Below, one piece after another: positions 36,450 through 45,897 of a stretch of 64,000 nucleotides of DNA (position 1 is the first letter of the stretch; the number at the start of each line of letters is the position of its first letter). The translations under genes and the position numbers were made by a program. Under the pieces are notes generated by a model. It was not told the DNA's origin and did not search any database. It worked only from the letters and a program-made list of their open reading frames with translations. Source of the DNA: Sinorhizobium garamanticum (GTDB lineage Bacteria > Pseudomonadota > Alphaproteobacteria > Rhizobiales > Rhizobiaceae); NCBI RefSeq assembly GCF_029892065.1, contig NZ_CP120373.1, forward strand, positions 1,609,501-1,673,500, written 5' to 3'.

Positions 36450-39400
36450 CTAATACTCCCTTTCGAAGAAGATGCCGCCGGCAGCCGAGCCGTCGCCGGC
36501 GGCCTCGCCCTTCAGCTTGACGCCCCTTCCGACATCGAAATTGATCACAGCCTTGCTGGAGCTCGAATCCGAGCCCTGCTGCAATTCGAGGTAAGTGCGG
36601 TCGTTGAGGTATTTGCCGGCCCGCAACTGCGCGCCGCCGCTCTCGTCGGTCGTTATGTCGAGATCGTCGACGCCGAGTTTGTTGCGCAGACCGTCAAGCA
36701 CGGATGTCGAGCCGCCGCCGGCGAGTTGGCTGACGGCTGAGGCGAGTTGAGCGATCTGGAAGGCCGACAAGTTGGAAAGCGACCGGTTGAAGATGAGGCG
36801 CGCCAGGATTTCGTCCTGGGGCAGCGCCGGCGAGGAGGAGAACGTCACCTGCGGATTGTTGGCGAGCCCGGAGACATTGACGGTGATGGTCGTCGAGCCG
36901 GCGCTCGAGGTGGCGTCGAGGTCGAGTGTCGGAATCAGATCGCCGCCGAAACCGATCCGCCCTCGGGTGAACGTGAGGCGCTTGCCGAGAATTTCGAGCC
37001 GCCCGCGCCGCATGTCGAAGCCGCCGGAGACGATCGGCTGCACGGCAGTGCCACGGATCGTCAGCTCGCCGCCAAGCTCCGCATCGATGCCGCGCCCACG
37101 CACGAAAAACTGTCCCGGGGCACTGACGGCGAGATCGAATGCGATCAAGCCGCGGGCCTCGGCTCCTGCGGAGGTGTCCCTGCGCAGGTTCCTTGCCATC
37201 TGCTGCACGTTGGCCGGGGCGTTCCTATGCGTGATGTCGATCTCGGATAAAGAGGTGGGCAGCTTTTCCGGAATAGTGATTGCCGCGCGGCGGATCGTCA
37301 GCCTGCCGCCGAGCACCGGCGTGGCGACGAGCGGCCCCCTGAGCGTCAGGTCGCCGGCAAGGTTTGCCGTAAAGAGCGTGCCGTCGACATAGGTCGCGTT
37401 GTTGAGGCGGATCCTCAAATCCGCAGGGAAACCGGAACCGGCCGCGATCCCGACGGTCCCGCTCGCCTCGATCGAGCCCCCGGTGGCGAGATTGGTGGAA
37501 AGCCTCGAAATCGTCGCCTGCCTGCCGTCGAGTGTGACATTTGCTGTAAGGTCGTTGAAAGCGAGGTTACGCCGGACGTCGACCAGCCGTCCGCCGGCGG
37601 TCCTGATCGTGCCGGAGATCTGCGGCGCCCTCGCCGAGCCGGAAAGCGAGAGATCGATGGTCGCGGAGCCGGTGAGCGTGAAACCGTTTTCCGCCATGAG
37701 GTTGGCAAGCAGCGCGAAGGGCACGTTGCCCGAGAATTTCATCGAAAGCGGCATATTGCCGCCAAGCTCGACGGTACCGCCGCCCCTGATGGACAGCCCT
37801 GAGGCGCCCGACAATACCGTGTCGAGCGTGACGCGATTGTCGACGAGCCTGCCTTTCGCGGTAATGTCGACCGCGCCGACGCCCGCCGAACGCACCTGCG
37901 CCACGGAAGCACCGCTCCATTTGAGATCGTATACGACCACCGGCGCGGCCGGAGTTCCGTCGATGTCCACCGTTCCGGCGATAGTGCCTTCCGCTCCGAC
38001 GGTGGGCGCGAAACTGTTGATCAGAGCAGCGGGCATCGCGTTTAGTCGCGCCGAGATATCGAGCTTTTCCCCCGCCGTGCCGGTGACCGTGATGGTTCCC
38101 CTCGACGCCTGAATGACGAGGTCCTTGAGACGCACGATGGTATCTTCGATCGCCACGGTGGTCGGCTTGGCGAGCTTCAACGGAATCCGCTTCGGCGTCG
38201 CAGAGAAGGAAGCAAGACGGACTTCGGTGCGGCCTCCGCCCCTGAAAAGATCGCCTTTTGCCGCAAGCGGCCCGCCGTCATAGTTTCCGTCGATCGAGAA
38301 ACCCGTCCTGTCGCCCTGTTGCTCGAAGGCGAGATTAAGGCCGGAGAGACGATTTTGTCCTTGCGCGATGCTTTCCGCCTTGACGCTGCCCCTAATGGCG
38401 AGCGCGGCGACATCGGCGATGCTGATGTCCGCCACAGGCTTTGCGATCGTCAGGGCATCGCGCTTGATACCGCTGCCGCTTGCCTTGACTGACACGGAGG
38501 TGATTCCGTCGACGGTGCGGACTGTCGCGGAACCGGCGAGATCGCCGGACGCCGTCTGGCCGGCCATCGCCGCCAGCAGGCCGAGATCAGGCAGGGTGAA
38601 GTCGATCGTGCCGTCCGGCTTGAAGTCGGGCGTCAGGTTGAGCCTGCCGGTCAGCCGGTTGTCGCCGATCGTTGCCTGCAAAGTCGGGATCGCGGTGCGG
38701 CCGTTCTCGGACACGACGTCGGCCCGCACATCGATCGCCTGGCCACCAAGCGCGCCTGTCGCGGTCAGCTTCGCCTGCGGGCTACCGGGTTTCGCGGTTG
38801 CGTCGGCATTGATCACCAGGTCGGACAGCCCGCGGCCGGCCAGCGTTGCGCCGCTGGAGGTCATCTCCGCCTTCACGCCGAGTTCGTTGAGCGGGCCGGA
38901 GATGTCGGCGCTGAACGCGGCCTTGCCCTGTGCGTCCGCGAGCAGCTTGCCGAGGTTGGGCAGGGTGCCTTCGATCGCCGCGGTCAGAGCGCCTTCGGCG
39001 AGCGTGGCGGAGCCGGTGGCGTCGACAGTGCCGGATGCCAGTTGCAACGCGCTCAGCTTGACGCTGCCGCCTTCGCCGGTCTCGACCTTGCCGGAGAGCG
39101 CGATCGTCCTGTCGAATTTTGCCGCGAGGCCGGGGGGCAGCAGATGCGGTTCGGCGAACAGCTTGAAGTCGGCAGCAGCGGTCGCATTCGCCCGGTTCAG
39201 GCGGCCGGTGACGTTGCCACGGAAGTCGCCGCTTTCGATCGTCATCGGATCGAAGCGGACCTCCCCTTCGGCAACCGTGACCGTGCCTTTCGCCGTGACG
39301 TCCTGCGCGACGATGCCGGCGGAGCGAACCGATGCGATCGAGGCGCCATTCCAGACGAGCTCGTAGCCGACCACCGGTGCGGCTGCCGCCCCGCTGACAT

Positions 39401-42400
39401 TGACGGTGCCGCCGATCGCGCCCTCGGCGCCGAGCGTCGGGGCGAAGGTGTTGATCAGGGTGGCGGGCAGCGCGTTGATTTGCGCCGAAATGTCGAGTTG
39501 CTCGCCGGCGGTGCCCGCGACGACAATCGAGCCGTCGGACGCAAGGATGGTGAGATCGCCGAGGCGAACGATGCCGTTTTCGATGGCGACGGTCGTCGGT
39601 GCGGCAAGCTGCACCGGCACCCGCTTCGGCGTTGCCGAGAAGGATGCCAGCCGGACCTCGGTGCGGCCGGCATCGCTGACGAGATCGCCTGTCGCCGCGA
39701 CCGGTGCGCCATCATAGGCAGCGTTGATCGAGAAGCCCGTCCTGTCACCCTGCTGGTCGAAGGCGAGGTCGATGCCCGAGACACGGTTTTCTCCCTGGCC
39801 GAGGCTTTCGGCGCCGATGGTGCCCCTGATTGCCAGCTTGGCGATATCGGCGATGCTGATATCGGCGGTGGGCTTGGCAATCGTCAGCGCATCGCGGCTG
39901 ATGCTGCCGCCGCTTGCCTTGACCGCAATCGACGTGACGCCATTGACGGTGCGCACCGTTGCGGAACCGGCAAGATCGCCGGACGCGGTCTGGCCGGCCA
40001 TCGCCGCCAACAGGCCGAGATCGGGCAGGGTGAAGTCGATCGTGCCGTCCGGCCTGAAGTCGGGGGTGAGGTTGAGCGCGCCGGTCAGCCGGTTGTCGCC
40101 GATCGTCGCCTCCAGGGTCGGGATCGAGGTGCGGCCGTTCTCGGACACCACGTCGGCCCGGGCGTTGATCGCCTGGCCACCGAGGCTTCCGGTTACGGTC
40201 AGCTTGGCTCGAGGGTTGTTCGGTGTCGCCGTCGCATCGGCGTTGATTCTGAGATCTTCCAGCGTGCGGCCGGCCAGCGTTGCGCCGCTGGAGGTCATCT
40301 CCGCCTTCACGCCGAGTTCGTTGAGCGGTCCGGAAATGTCGGCGCTGAACGCGGCCTTGCCCTCTGCGTCCGCGAGCAGCTTGCCGAGGTTGGGCAGGGT
40401 GCCTTCGATCGCCGCGGTCAGAGCGCCTTCGGCGAGCGTGGCGGAGCCGGTGGCGTCGACGGTGCCGGATGCCAGTTGCAACGCGCTCAGCTTGACGCTG
40501 CCGCCTTCGCCGGTCTCGACCTTGCCGGAGAGCGCGATCGTCCTGTCGAATTTCGTGGCGAGGCCGGGGGGCAGCAGATGCGGTTCGGCGAAGAGCTTGA
40601 AGTCGGCAGCGGCGGTCGCATTGGCGCGGTTCAGGCGGCCGGTGACGTTGCCACGGAAGTCGCCGCTTTCGATCGTCATCGGATCGAAGCGGACGTCGCC
40701 TTCGGCAACCGTGACCGTGCCTTTCGCCGTGACGTCCTGCGCGACGATGCCGACGGAGCGAACCGAGGCGATGGATGCGCCGTTCCAGACGAGCTCGTAG
40801 CCGACCACCGGTGCGGCTGCCGCCCCGCTGACATTGACGGTGCCGCCGATCGCGCCCTCGGCGCCGAGCGTCGGGGCGAAGGTGTTGATCAGGGTGGCGG
40901 GCAGCGCGTTGATTTGCGCCGAAATGTCGAGTTGCTCGCCGGCGGTGCCTGCGACGACAATCGAGCCGTCCGACGCAAGGATGGAGAGATCGCCGAGGCG
41001 GACGATGCCGTTCTCGATGGCGACGGTCGTCGGTGCGGCAAGCTGCAGCGGCACCCGCCTCGGCGTTGCCGAGAAGGATGCGAGCCGGATTTCCGTGCGG
41101 CCGGCACTGCTGACGAGATCGCCCGTGGCTGCGACCGGTGCGCCATCATAGGCAGCGTCGATCGAGAAGCCCGTTCTGTCACCCTGCTGGTCGAAGGCGA
41201 GGTCGATGCCCGAGACACGGTTTTCTCCCTGGCCGAGGCTTTCGGCGCCGATGGTGCCCCTGATTGCCAGCTTGGCGATATCGGCGATGCTGATATCGGC
41301 GGTGGGCCTGGCAATCGTCAACGCATCGCGGCTGATGCTGCCGCCGCTTGCCTTGACCGCAATCGACGTGACGCCATTGACGGTGCGCACCGTCGCGGAA
41401 CCGGCGAGATCGCCGGACGCGGTCTGGCCGGCCATCGCCGCCAACAGGCCGAGATCGGGCAGGGTGAAGTCGATCGTGCCATCCGGTTTGAAGTCGGGCG
41501 TGAGGTTGAGCGCGCCGGTCAGCCGGTTGTCGCCGATCGTCGCCTCCAGGGTTGGGATCGAGGTGCGGCCGTTCTCGGAGACGACGTCGGCGCGGGCGTT
41601 GATCGCCTGGCCGCCGAGGCTTCCAATTGCGGTCAGTTTGGCTTGAGGGTTGTTCGGTGTTGCCGTCGCATCGGCGTTGATTCTGAGATCTTCCAGCGTG
41701 CGGCCGGCCAGCGTCGCGCCGCTGGAGGTCACCTCCGCCTTCACGCCGAGTTCGTTGAGCGGACCCGTGATCGAAGCGCGGAACGCCGCCGCACCCCGGG
41801 CATCGGCGATAAGCCTGCCGAGATCGGGTAGGCTGCCCTCGATATCCGCGGTCAATGCGCCGTCGGCGAGTGTCACGGTGCCCGAAGCATCGAGGGTTCC
41901 GGATTTGACTTCGAGGTTGCTCAACCGGACGCTGCCGTCCTCACCGGTTGCGACGCCTCCCGTTGCCGCAATCGTGCTGTCAAACTTTGCGGCAATGCCG
42001 GGCGGCAGCACGCCGGGCACCGCGAAGAGCTTGAAGGCTGCCGCGACGGTCGTATCGGCACGGTTCAGGTTGCCGGAGACGCTGCCCCCGATGCTCGCGC
42101 TTTCGATCGTCAGCGGATCGAAGCGAATGCTCTCCGGCCCGACGTCGATCGTTCCGTCTACCTTCACGGGCGCCTTGATCGCCCGGTCGAGATCGGCACT
42201 TGCAAAACGGCTCTCGCCGACTTCGGCCGTCGTCTTCAGCGGCCCGGATTGTGTTTCCAGGTTGAAGGCATCGCTTTGCGCCGAAAGCCGAACGGCGCCA
42301 AGGCTCATCTGCGGCAGAGAGATCGAAGGGAGATCGCCGGCGATGTCGAGGATAGCCGAATGTCCGTCGCCGATCAGCGAGAGATTGGCGGTGTTGATCA

Positions 42401-43493
42401 GCGCGCGCAACTCGCCATCTCGCAGCGGCCAGCGGAAGTCGATGGGACCGCTGGTGCCCACAAGGCTTGCCTGAAGGTTGTTTTCGCCCTTGCTGTCGAC
42501 CGTTCCGGCTGCGTTGAGTGTCAATGCGCCGGTGGAAACCTTGCCGGCCTCGATCTCCACCTTGCTCGATCCATCGAAGGCGGCCGTCACGTCAATGCTC
42601 GTTGTTCCTTCGAACAGCGGCTTGAAGACCGCCGGCGCGAGTGACACCAAGGCGCCACCGCCGGCGATGGTCAAGCGGCGCATACCGTCCGCGGCCTGCA
42701 CATGGCGCCCGTCGAGCCGGAGGATCTCGTTGCCGTCGAGCGAGGCAGTGCCCGATCCCGCCCAATCGGAAAGCGGCCCTTCACCGGTCAAGGTGATGTC
42801 GACAGCCGGCTCGCCCGGCAAGCGGAGCAGCTTGGCGAGCAATCCTCCCTTCGGTTCGGCGACCTTCGCTTCCAGTTTCAGTTGATTGCCGGCCGGATTG
42901 AAAAGGATATCCGCGACGGCGTGCGCCTCCGGGCGATCGCGCTCGGCGGCATCGAAGGCAAGAGCGATGCTGGAATTCGTGGCGTTGGCATTGCCGCGCG
43001 CGGTCAGGAACTGGTCCTCGCCGGCGATCGCCTTGCCGATCATGATCTCCTTGAGATCGAAGGCGTCGATCTTGACCTCGACCGGCAGTGCGAAACTCCT
43101 CCGCACCTCCCTCGTTTCGGTCGAGGGAATGGGCGTGCGTTCGACACGGATCGAACCCGCCGCAATCTGGCTCGCATCGAACCGCATGGACAGGAGCTCG
43201 ACCGGCGACCAGTTGACCGACAGGTCACGGATTTCCGCATAGATCCCCTGTCCGTCGAAAAGCGTGACCGAGCCGGCCTTGAAATCACCGGTCAACAGAG
43301 CGCTCGGATCCGAGATCCGGACGATCTGGTCGGGCGTTGCCGCATATTTCTCGATTGCCCAGGCGACGAGCCGCGCGCCGGGTGTCGTGAAGCCGACAAA
43401 GGCGATGATGAGGAGGAGCAGGACCACAAGAGTGCCGAGGCCGGCAAGAAGAAAGCGCAGCCCGGATCGAAGGAAGCGGATGACCTGATTCAT
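36450..43493 (-). CDS. tamB: Translocation/assembly module TamB, expanded by tandem units
   Basis: This 2347-residue AsmA/TamB-type protein has an N-terminal inner-membrane anchor (about 12-36), a very long beta-rich periplasmic region, and the C-terminal DUF490 domain ('RGRIGFGGDLIPTLDLDA', 'LPQDEILARLIF', final 'GIFFEREY'). It probably forms a long hydrophobic groove bridging inner and outer membranes, working with TamA next door in outer-membrane protein insertion or lipid transport. E. coli TamB is about 1260 residues. The excess is due to three tandem units of 478 residues at about 445-922, 923-1400 and 1401-1878. tamA is 99 bases upstream, same strand. Confidence 0.94.
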   Translation of the reverse strand: MNQVIRFLRSGLRFLLAGLGTLVVLLLLIIAFVGFTTPGARLVAWAIEKYAATPDQIVRISDPSALLTGDFKAGSVTLFDGQGIYAEIRDLSVNWSPVELLSMRFDASQIAAGSIRVERTPIPSTETREVRRSFALPVEVKIDAFDLKEIMIGKAIAGEDQFLTARGNANATNSSIALAFDAAERDRPEAHAVADILFNPAGNQLKLEAKVAEPKGGLLAKLLRLPGEPAVDITLTGEGPLSDWAGSGTASLDGNEILRLDGRHVQAADGMRRLTIAGGGALVSLAPAVFKPLFEGTTSIDVTAAFDGSSKVEIEAGKVSTGALTLNAAGTVDSKGENNLQASLVGTSGPIDFRWPLRDGELRALINTANLSLIGDGHSAILDIAGDLPSISLPQMSLGAVRLSAQSDAFNLETQSGPLKTTAEVGESRFASADLDRAIKAPVKVDGTIDVGPESIRFDPLTIESASIGGSVSGNLNRADTTVAAAFKLFAVPGVLPPGIAAKFDSTIAATGGVATGEDGSVRLSNLEVKSGTLDASGTVTLADGALTADIEGSLPDLGRLIADARGAAAFRASITGPLNELGVKAEVTSSGATLAGRTLEDLRINADATATPNNPQAKLTAIGSLGGQAINARADVVSENGRTSIPTLEATIGDNRLTGALNLTPDFKPDGTIDFTLPDLGLLAAMAGQTASGDLAGSATVRTVNGVTSIAVKASGGSISRDALTIARPTADISIADIAKLAIRGTIGAESLGQGENRVSGIDLAFDQQGDRTGFSIDAAYDGAPVAATGDLVSSAGRTEIRLASFSATPRRVPLQLAAPTTVAIENGIVRLGDLSILASDGSIVVAGTAGEQLDISAQINALPATLINTFAPTLGAEGAIGGTVNVSGAAAAPVVGYELVWNGASIASVRSVGIVAQDVTAKGTVTVAEGDVRFDPMTIESGDFRGNVTGRLNRANATAAADFKLFAEPHLLPPGLATKFDRTIALSGKVETGEGGSVKLSALQLASGTVDATGSATLAEGALTAAIEGTLPNLGKLLADAEGKAAFSADISGPLNELGVKAEMTSSGATLAGRTLEDLRINADATATPNNPRAKLTVTGSLGGQAINARADVVSENGRTSIPTLEATIGDNRLTGALNLTPDFRPDGTIDFTLPDLGLLAAMAGQTASGDLAGSATVRTVNGVTSIAVKASGGSISRDALTIAKPTADISIADIAKLAIRGTIGAESLGQGENRVSGIDLAFDQQGDRTGFSINAAYDGAPVAATGDLVSDAGRTEVRLASFSATPKRVPVQLAAPTTVAIENGIVRLGDLTILASDGSIVVAGTAGEQLDISAQINALPATLINTFAPTLGAEGAIGGTVNVSGAAAAPVVGYELVWNGASIASVRSAGIVAQDVTAKGTVTVAEGEVRFDPMTIESGDFRGNVTGRLNRANATAAADFKLFAEPHLLPPGLAAKFDRTIALSGKVETGEGGSVKLSALQLASGTVDATGSATLAEGALTAAIEGTLPNLGKLLADAQGKAAFSADISGPLNELGVKAEMTSSGATLAGRGLSDLVINADATAKPGSPQAKLTATGALGGQAIDVRADVVSENGRTAIPTLQATIGDNRLTGRLNLTPDFKPDGTIDFTLPDLGLLAAMAGQTASGDLAGSATVRTVDGITSVSVKASGSGIKRDALTIAKPVADISIADVAALAIRGSVKAESIAQGQNRLSGLNLAFEQQGDRTGFSIDGNYDGGPLAAKGDLFRGGGRTEVRLASFSATPKRIPLKLAKPTTVAIEDTIVRLKDLVIQASRGTITVTGTAGEKLDISARLNAMPAALINSFAPTVGAEGTIAGTVDIDGTPAAPVVVYDLKWSGASVAQVRSAGVGAVDITAKGRLVDNRVTLDTVLSGASGLSIRGGGTVELGGNMPLSMKFSGNVPFALLANLMAENGFTLTGSATIDLSLSGSARAPQISGTIRTAGGRLVDVRRNLAFNDLTANVTLDGRQATISRLSTNLATGGSIEASGTVGIAAGSGFPADLRIRLNNATYVDGTLFTANLAGDLTLRGPLVATPVLGGRLTIRRAAITIPEKLPTSLSEIDITHRNAPANVQQMARNLRRDTSAGAEARGLIAFDLAVSAPGQFFVRGRGIDAELGGELTIRGTAVQPIVSGGFDMRRGRLEILGKRLTFTRGRIGFGGDLIPTLDLDATSSAGSTTITVNVSGLANNPQVTFSSSPALPQDEILARLIFNRSLSNLSAFQIAQLASAVSQLAGGGSTSVLDGLRNKLGVDDLDITTDESGGAQLRAGKYLNDRTYLELQQGSDSSSSKAVINFDVGRGVKLKGEAAGDGSAAGGIFFEREY
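37860..39293 (-). repeat. TamB internal repeat unit 3 (478 codons)
   Basis: Last unit, residues 1401-1878. The first third is nearly identical to unit 2. From 'GLSDLVINADATAKPGSP' on it is clearly diverged, for example 'SVKASGSGIKRDALTI' and 'NLAFEQQGDRTGF', and leads into the single-copy C-terminal part. Confidence 0.88.
39294..40727 (-). repeat. TamB internal repeat unit 2 (478 codons)
   Basis: Middle unit, residues 923-1400. Its first third matches unit 3 with three residue changes (D/E, T/A, E/Q) and its last two thirds match unit 1. It is therefore a hybrid, as expected for the product of an unequal crossover between units 1 and 3. The DNA is near-identical over long stretches, so it is a likely recombination and assembly hot spot. 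Confidence 0.9.
40728..42161 (-). repeat. TamB internal repeat unit 1 (478 codons)
   Basis: First unit in protein order, residues 445-922. Its first third ('RFDPLTIESASIGGSVSG', 'AIADARGAAAF'-like part) is diverged from the other units. Its last two thirds, from 'TLEDLRINADATATPNNP' on, are nearly identical to unit 2, with about a dozen residue changes by eye. Anchor sequences recur at exactly 1434 bases. Confidence 0.9.
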
Positions 43494-43592
43494 GTCCTAC
43501 CCATAGACCAACTTACGCCGTTTCGGAATCGGCAGGGACCTTGTCACCTGCGGAAAATATCTGCCTGAACTATCAAAAAAATCAGGCGCAAT

Positions 43593-45515
43593 TCAGAAAG
43601 ACTGACCGATGCCGGCGTAGATGCCGAAGTCGGTCCCGTCGGGATATTTGTTGAGCGGGACCGCAAAATCCAACCGGATCGGTCCGAAGGACGTAGCATA
43701 GCGCAGACCGATGCCGGCGCCGGCGCGGATGTCGGAGAAATCGGGCGTCGTCGAGTCCGAAACGGTACCGGCGTCGAGGAAGGGGACGATGCCGATCGTG
43801 TCGGTAATCGCGATGCGCGCTTCCAGCGAAGTGCTGACATAGGAGCGGCCGCCGGTCGCGTCATTGTCGGCATCGCGCGGGCTGATCTCCTGGAAGGAAT
43901 AGCCGCGTACCGACCCGCCCCCGCCGAGGAAGAAGCGCCGAGGCGCCGGTATGTCGGCGAGTTCGTCACCGCCGACAAGCACACCGGCGCCGAGCTTGCC
44001 GGCGAGCACGAAACGCTTTTCCTCGCCCAGCGCATAGTAGCCGGAGGCCGAGGCCTCGAACGAGCTGAAGAAGGTTTGTCCTTCGATCTCGTAGCTCGGT
44101 TTGGCGTTGATCAGTGCCCGATAGCCTTCCGTTGCGTTCAGCTTGTCGTCACGCGTGTCGCGGACATATTCGAGCGGGATGCTGGCGGTGAGATACGAGT
44201 TCTTGCCGAAAGCGTCGTCGACGTCCGCCCAGCTCAATTCCGCCCCGCCCGAGAAAGTATCCTGCGGCGAAAGCTCAAAGGTCGCGCCGGCTGCCGCGGT
44301 AATCATCTTTGCGCGGTAGGCGTCCGGGTCGACGAGGCTTGCCTGGAGGCTGGCAGTGAAGGTCGATGCCGGCCCGAAGGCGCCTGGCTTTGCGAACAGG
44401 ATACCGGCGGAATAGTCGAGGCCGCCGATATCCGTGGTCTCGCCGATGCGGTTGACCGCGCCTTCAATTCGCAAGGACTCCGCGCGGCCGAACAGATTGC
44501 GATGGCCCCAGTAACCCTGCACGCCGAGGCCGTCCGTGGTCGAGACCTGCCCGCCGAAACCGAAATACCGGTGCTTTCCCTCGGAGACCTCGATGTTCAT
44601 CGGGATCCTGCCGTCCGGTGTTAGCGTATCGGCTTCCTTGATCGTGACGCTCGAGAAGACGTTCAATTGACGCAGGCGTTCCGCTGCCTTGCGGATGTTT
44701 TCCGGCGAATAGGGGCGGCCGTTGTTGAGGCGGGAATAATCCCTGACGAAATTCGGATCGACGGTTTTCGTGCCGGTAACCGTGAGCTGTCCAACCGGTG
44801 CCACGGGCCCGCCGGAGGCGCTGATCGTCACGTCGACGGTGGATGTGGCATGGTCGGCGACGACGCTGCGTTCCGTCAGCTTCGCCAGCGGTCGGCTCTG
44901 TTCCTTCAGATCGTCGACGATCTGCTCGCCCGCCTTGATTATCAATGTCGAGTCGGCGCGGGCGCCGCGCTTCAGATCGTAAGCGGCCGGATCGAGCCCG
45001 GCGGCATCGCCTCCGAACCTGATCGAGTCCAATGTAAACGCCGGCCCGGGCATGACGCTGACCGAAACCGGCACAGGTTTGCCCTTGGGAAAGGTGGGAT
45101 CGGGCGGCAGGCTGTCGATATTCTGTCCGTTGATCAGAATGGTAATGGTTCCGCCGTAGCGCGCCTTCTCATAAAGGCCCGCGAGAATACGGTCCCTGTC
45201 GTCGCGTGCCTTGATCGCGAGGCCGAGATCGCCGGAGACCGGATTTTCCCTGTCCTGGAAGAGCAGCGAACTGTTCTCGATGGCCTCCCGTAGCTCCTTG
45301 TCATCGGTCCCGGGCTCGAATGTCAGGGCATAGTTGACCGGGTTGATGACCTGGACTTCTTCCTCGTCGCTTTCGAAGAAGCGCATGCCGAAGAGCCTGA
45401 ACGCATGGGCCTGGTCGATGGAAAACGGGGCGAGCAGCGCCGAAGCCACAACTGCGAGAGCGGTCGCTGCCTTCCAGTGCGCAATGCTCGATCGTGCTGG
45501 AGACATCCCCCGCAT
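43593..45515 (-). CDS. tamA: Outer-membrane assembly factor TamA
   Basis: This 640-residue Omp85-family protein has an N-terminal signal peptide (hydrophobic core ~17-30, cleavage near 'AHA') and a periplasmic POTRA region to about residue 330 ('YSRLNNGRPYSPENIRKAAERL' is a POTRA helix). The C-terminal 16-strand barrel has the hallmark 'FFLGGGGSVRGYSF' (the VRGY/F motif) and a terminal Phe ('YAGIGQSF'). It lies upstream of tamB on the same strand with a 99-base gap; together they form the TAM complex across the envelope. Either of two closely spaced ATG codons (45515 or 45506) may be the start. Confidence 0.93.
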   Translation of the reverse strand: MRGMSPARSSIAHWKAATALAVVASALLAPFSIDQAHAFRLFGMRFFESDEEEVQVINPVNYALTFEPGTDDKELREAIENSSLLFQDRENPVSGDLGLAIKARDDRDRILAGLYEKARYGGTITILINGQNIDSLPPDPTFPKGKPVPVSVSVMPGPAFTLDSIRFGGDAAGLDPAAYDLKRGARADSTLIIKAGEQIVDDLKEQSRPLAKLTERSVVADHATSTVDVTISASGGPVAPVGQLTVTGTKTVDPNFVRDYSRLNNGRPYSPENIRKAAERLRQLNVFSSVTIKEADTLTPDGRIPMNIEVSEGKHRYFGFGGQVSTTDGLGVQGYWGHRNLFGRAESLRIEGAVNRIGETTDIGGLDYSAGILFAKPGAFGPASTFTASLQASLVDPDAYRAKMITAAAGATFELSPQDTFSGGAELSWADVDDAFGKNSYLTASIPLEYVRDTRDDKLNATEGYRALINAKPSYEIEGQTFFSSFEASASGYYALGEEKRFVLAGKLGAGVLVGGDELADIPAPRRFFLGGGGSVRGYSFQEISPRDADNDATGGRSYVSTSLEARIAITDTIGIVPFLDAGTVSDSTTPDFSDIRAGAGIGLRYATSFGPIRLDFAVPLNKYPDGTDFGIYAGIGQSF

Positions 45516-45757
45516 CCCGTTTCAGGCGACTCAAAACAAACTGCCTGCATATGCGGCATCGGCCACGATAGCAGAACAAAGTTTTCCATCTGTTAACGAT
45601 GACGGCCCATCGATGCCAGCCGGGAGGCGAGATTCGGCGACGATTTTCGCCAAAAAGGACTCGTTATGTTGTCCTTCAGGCACAAAACTACCCGTGGACC
45701 GACAATACTCCGTTCGGCGGCTCCTCATCGTTGCGGTCAAAACTCCCTCGGCCGCAC

Positions 45758-45864
45758 CTACAGCGCCGCGCATCCTATCAGACGCGCAAAGGACGCTGTA
45801 GCATTTTGAATTGCTGCATGTTTTTATCCTTAAATCGGCTAGGATTTAAGGAAACATGCAGTAG
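45758..45864 (+). repeat. 107-bp double-hairpin repeat, copy 1
   Basis: This copy begins CTACAGCG and closes that stem with CGCTGTAG 36 bases on. After the A/T-rich linker TTTTGAATTG comes a second long hairpin: CTGCATGTTT with AAACATGCAG, inner arms CCTTAAATC and GATTTAAGG. It lies in the 382-base gap between tamA and the formate dehydrogenase gene, both read leftwards; otherwise that gap shows nothing. Confidence 0.85.
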
Positions 45865-45897
45865 GTTGCGGCCGTGCCGCGGCCCGCACGGCCGCAT

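Noticed and set aside
39042..41831. 929-codon plus-strand frame opposite tamB
   Set aside because: The frame repeats because the tamB DNA repeats; composition is that of a shadow. Not a real repeat protein.
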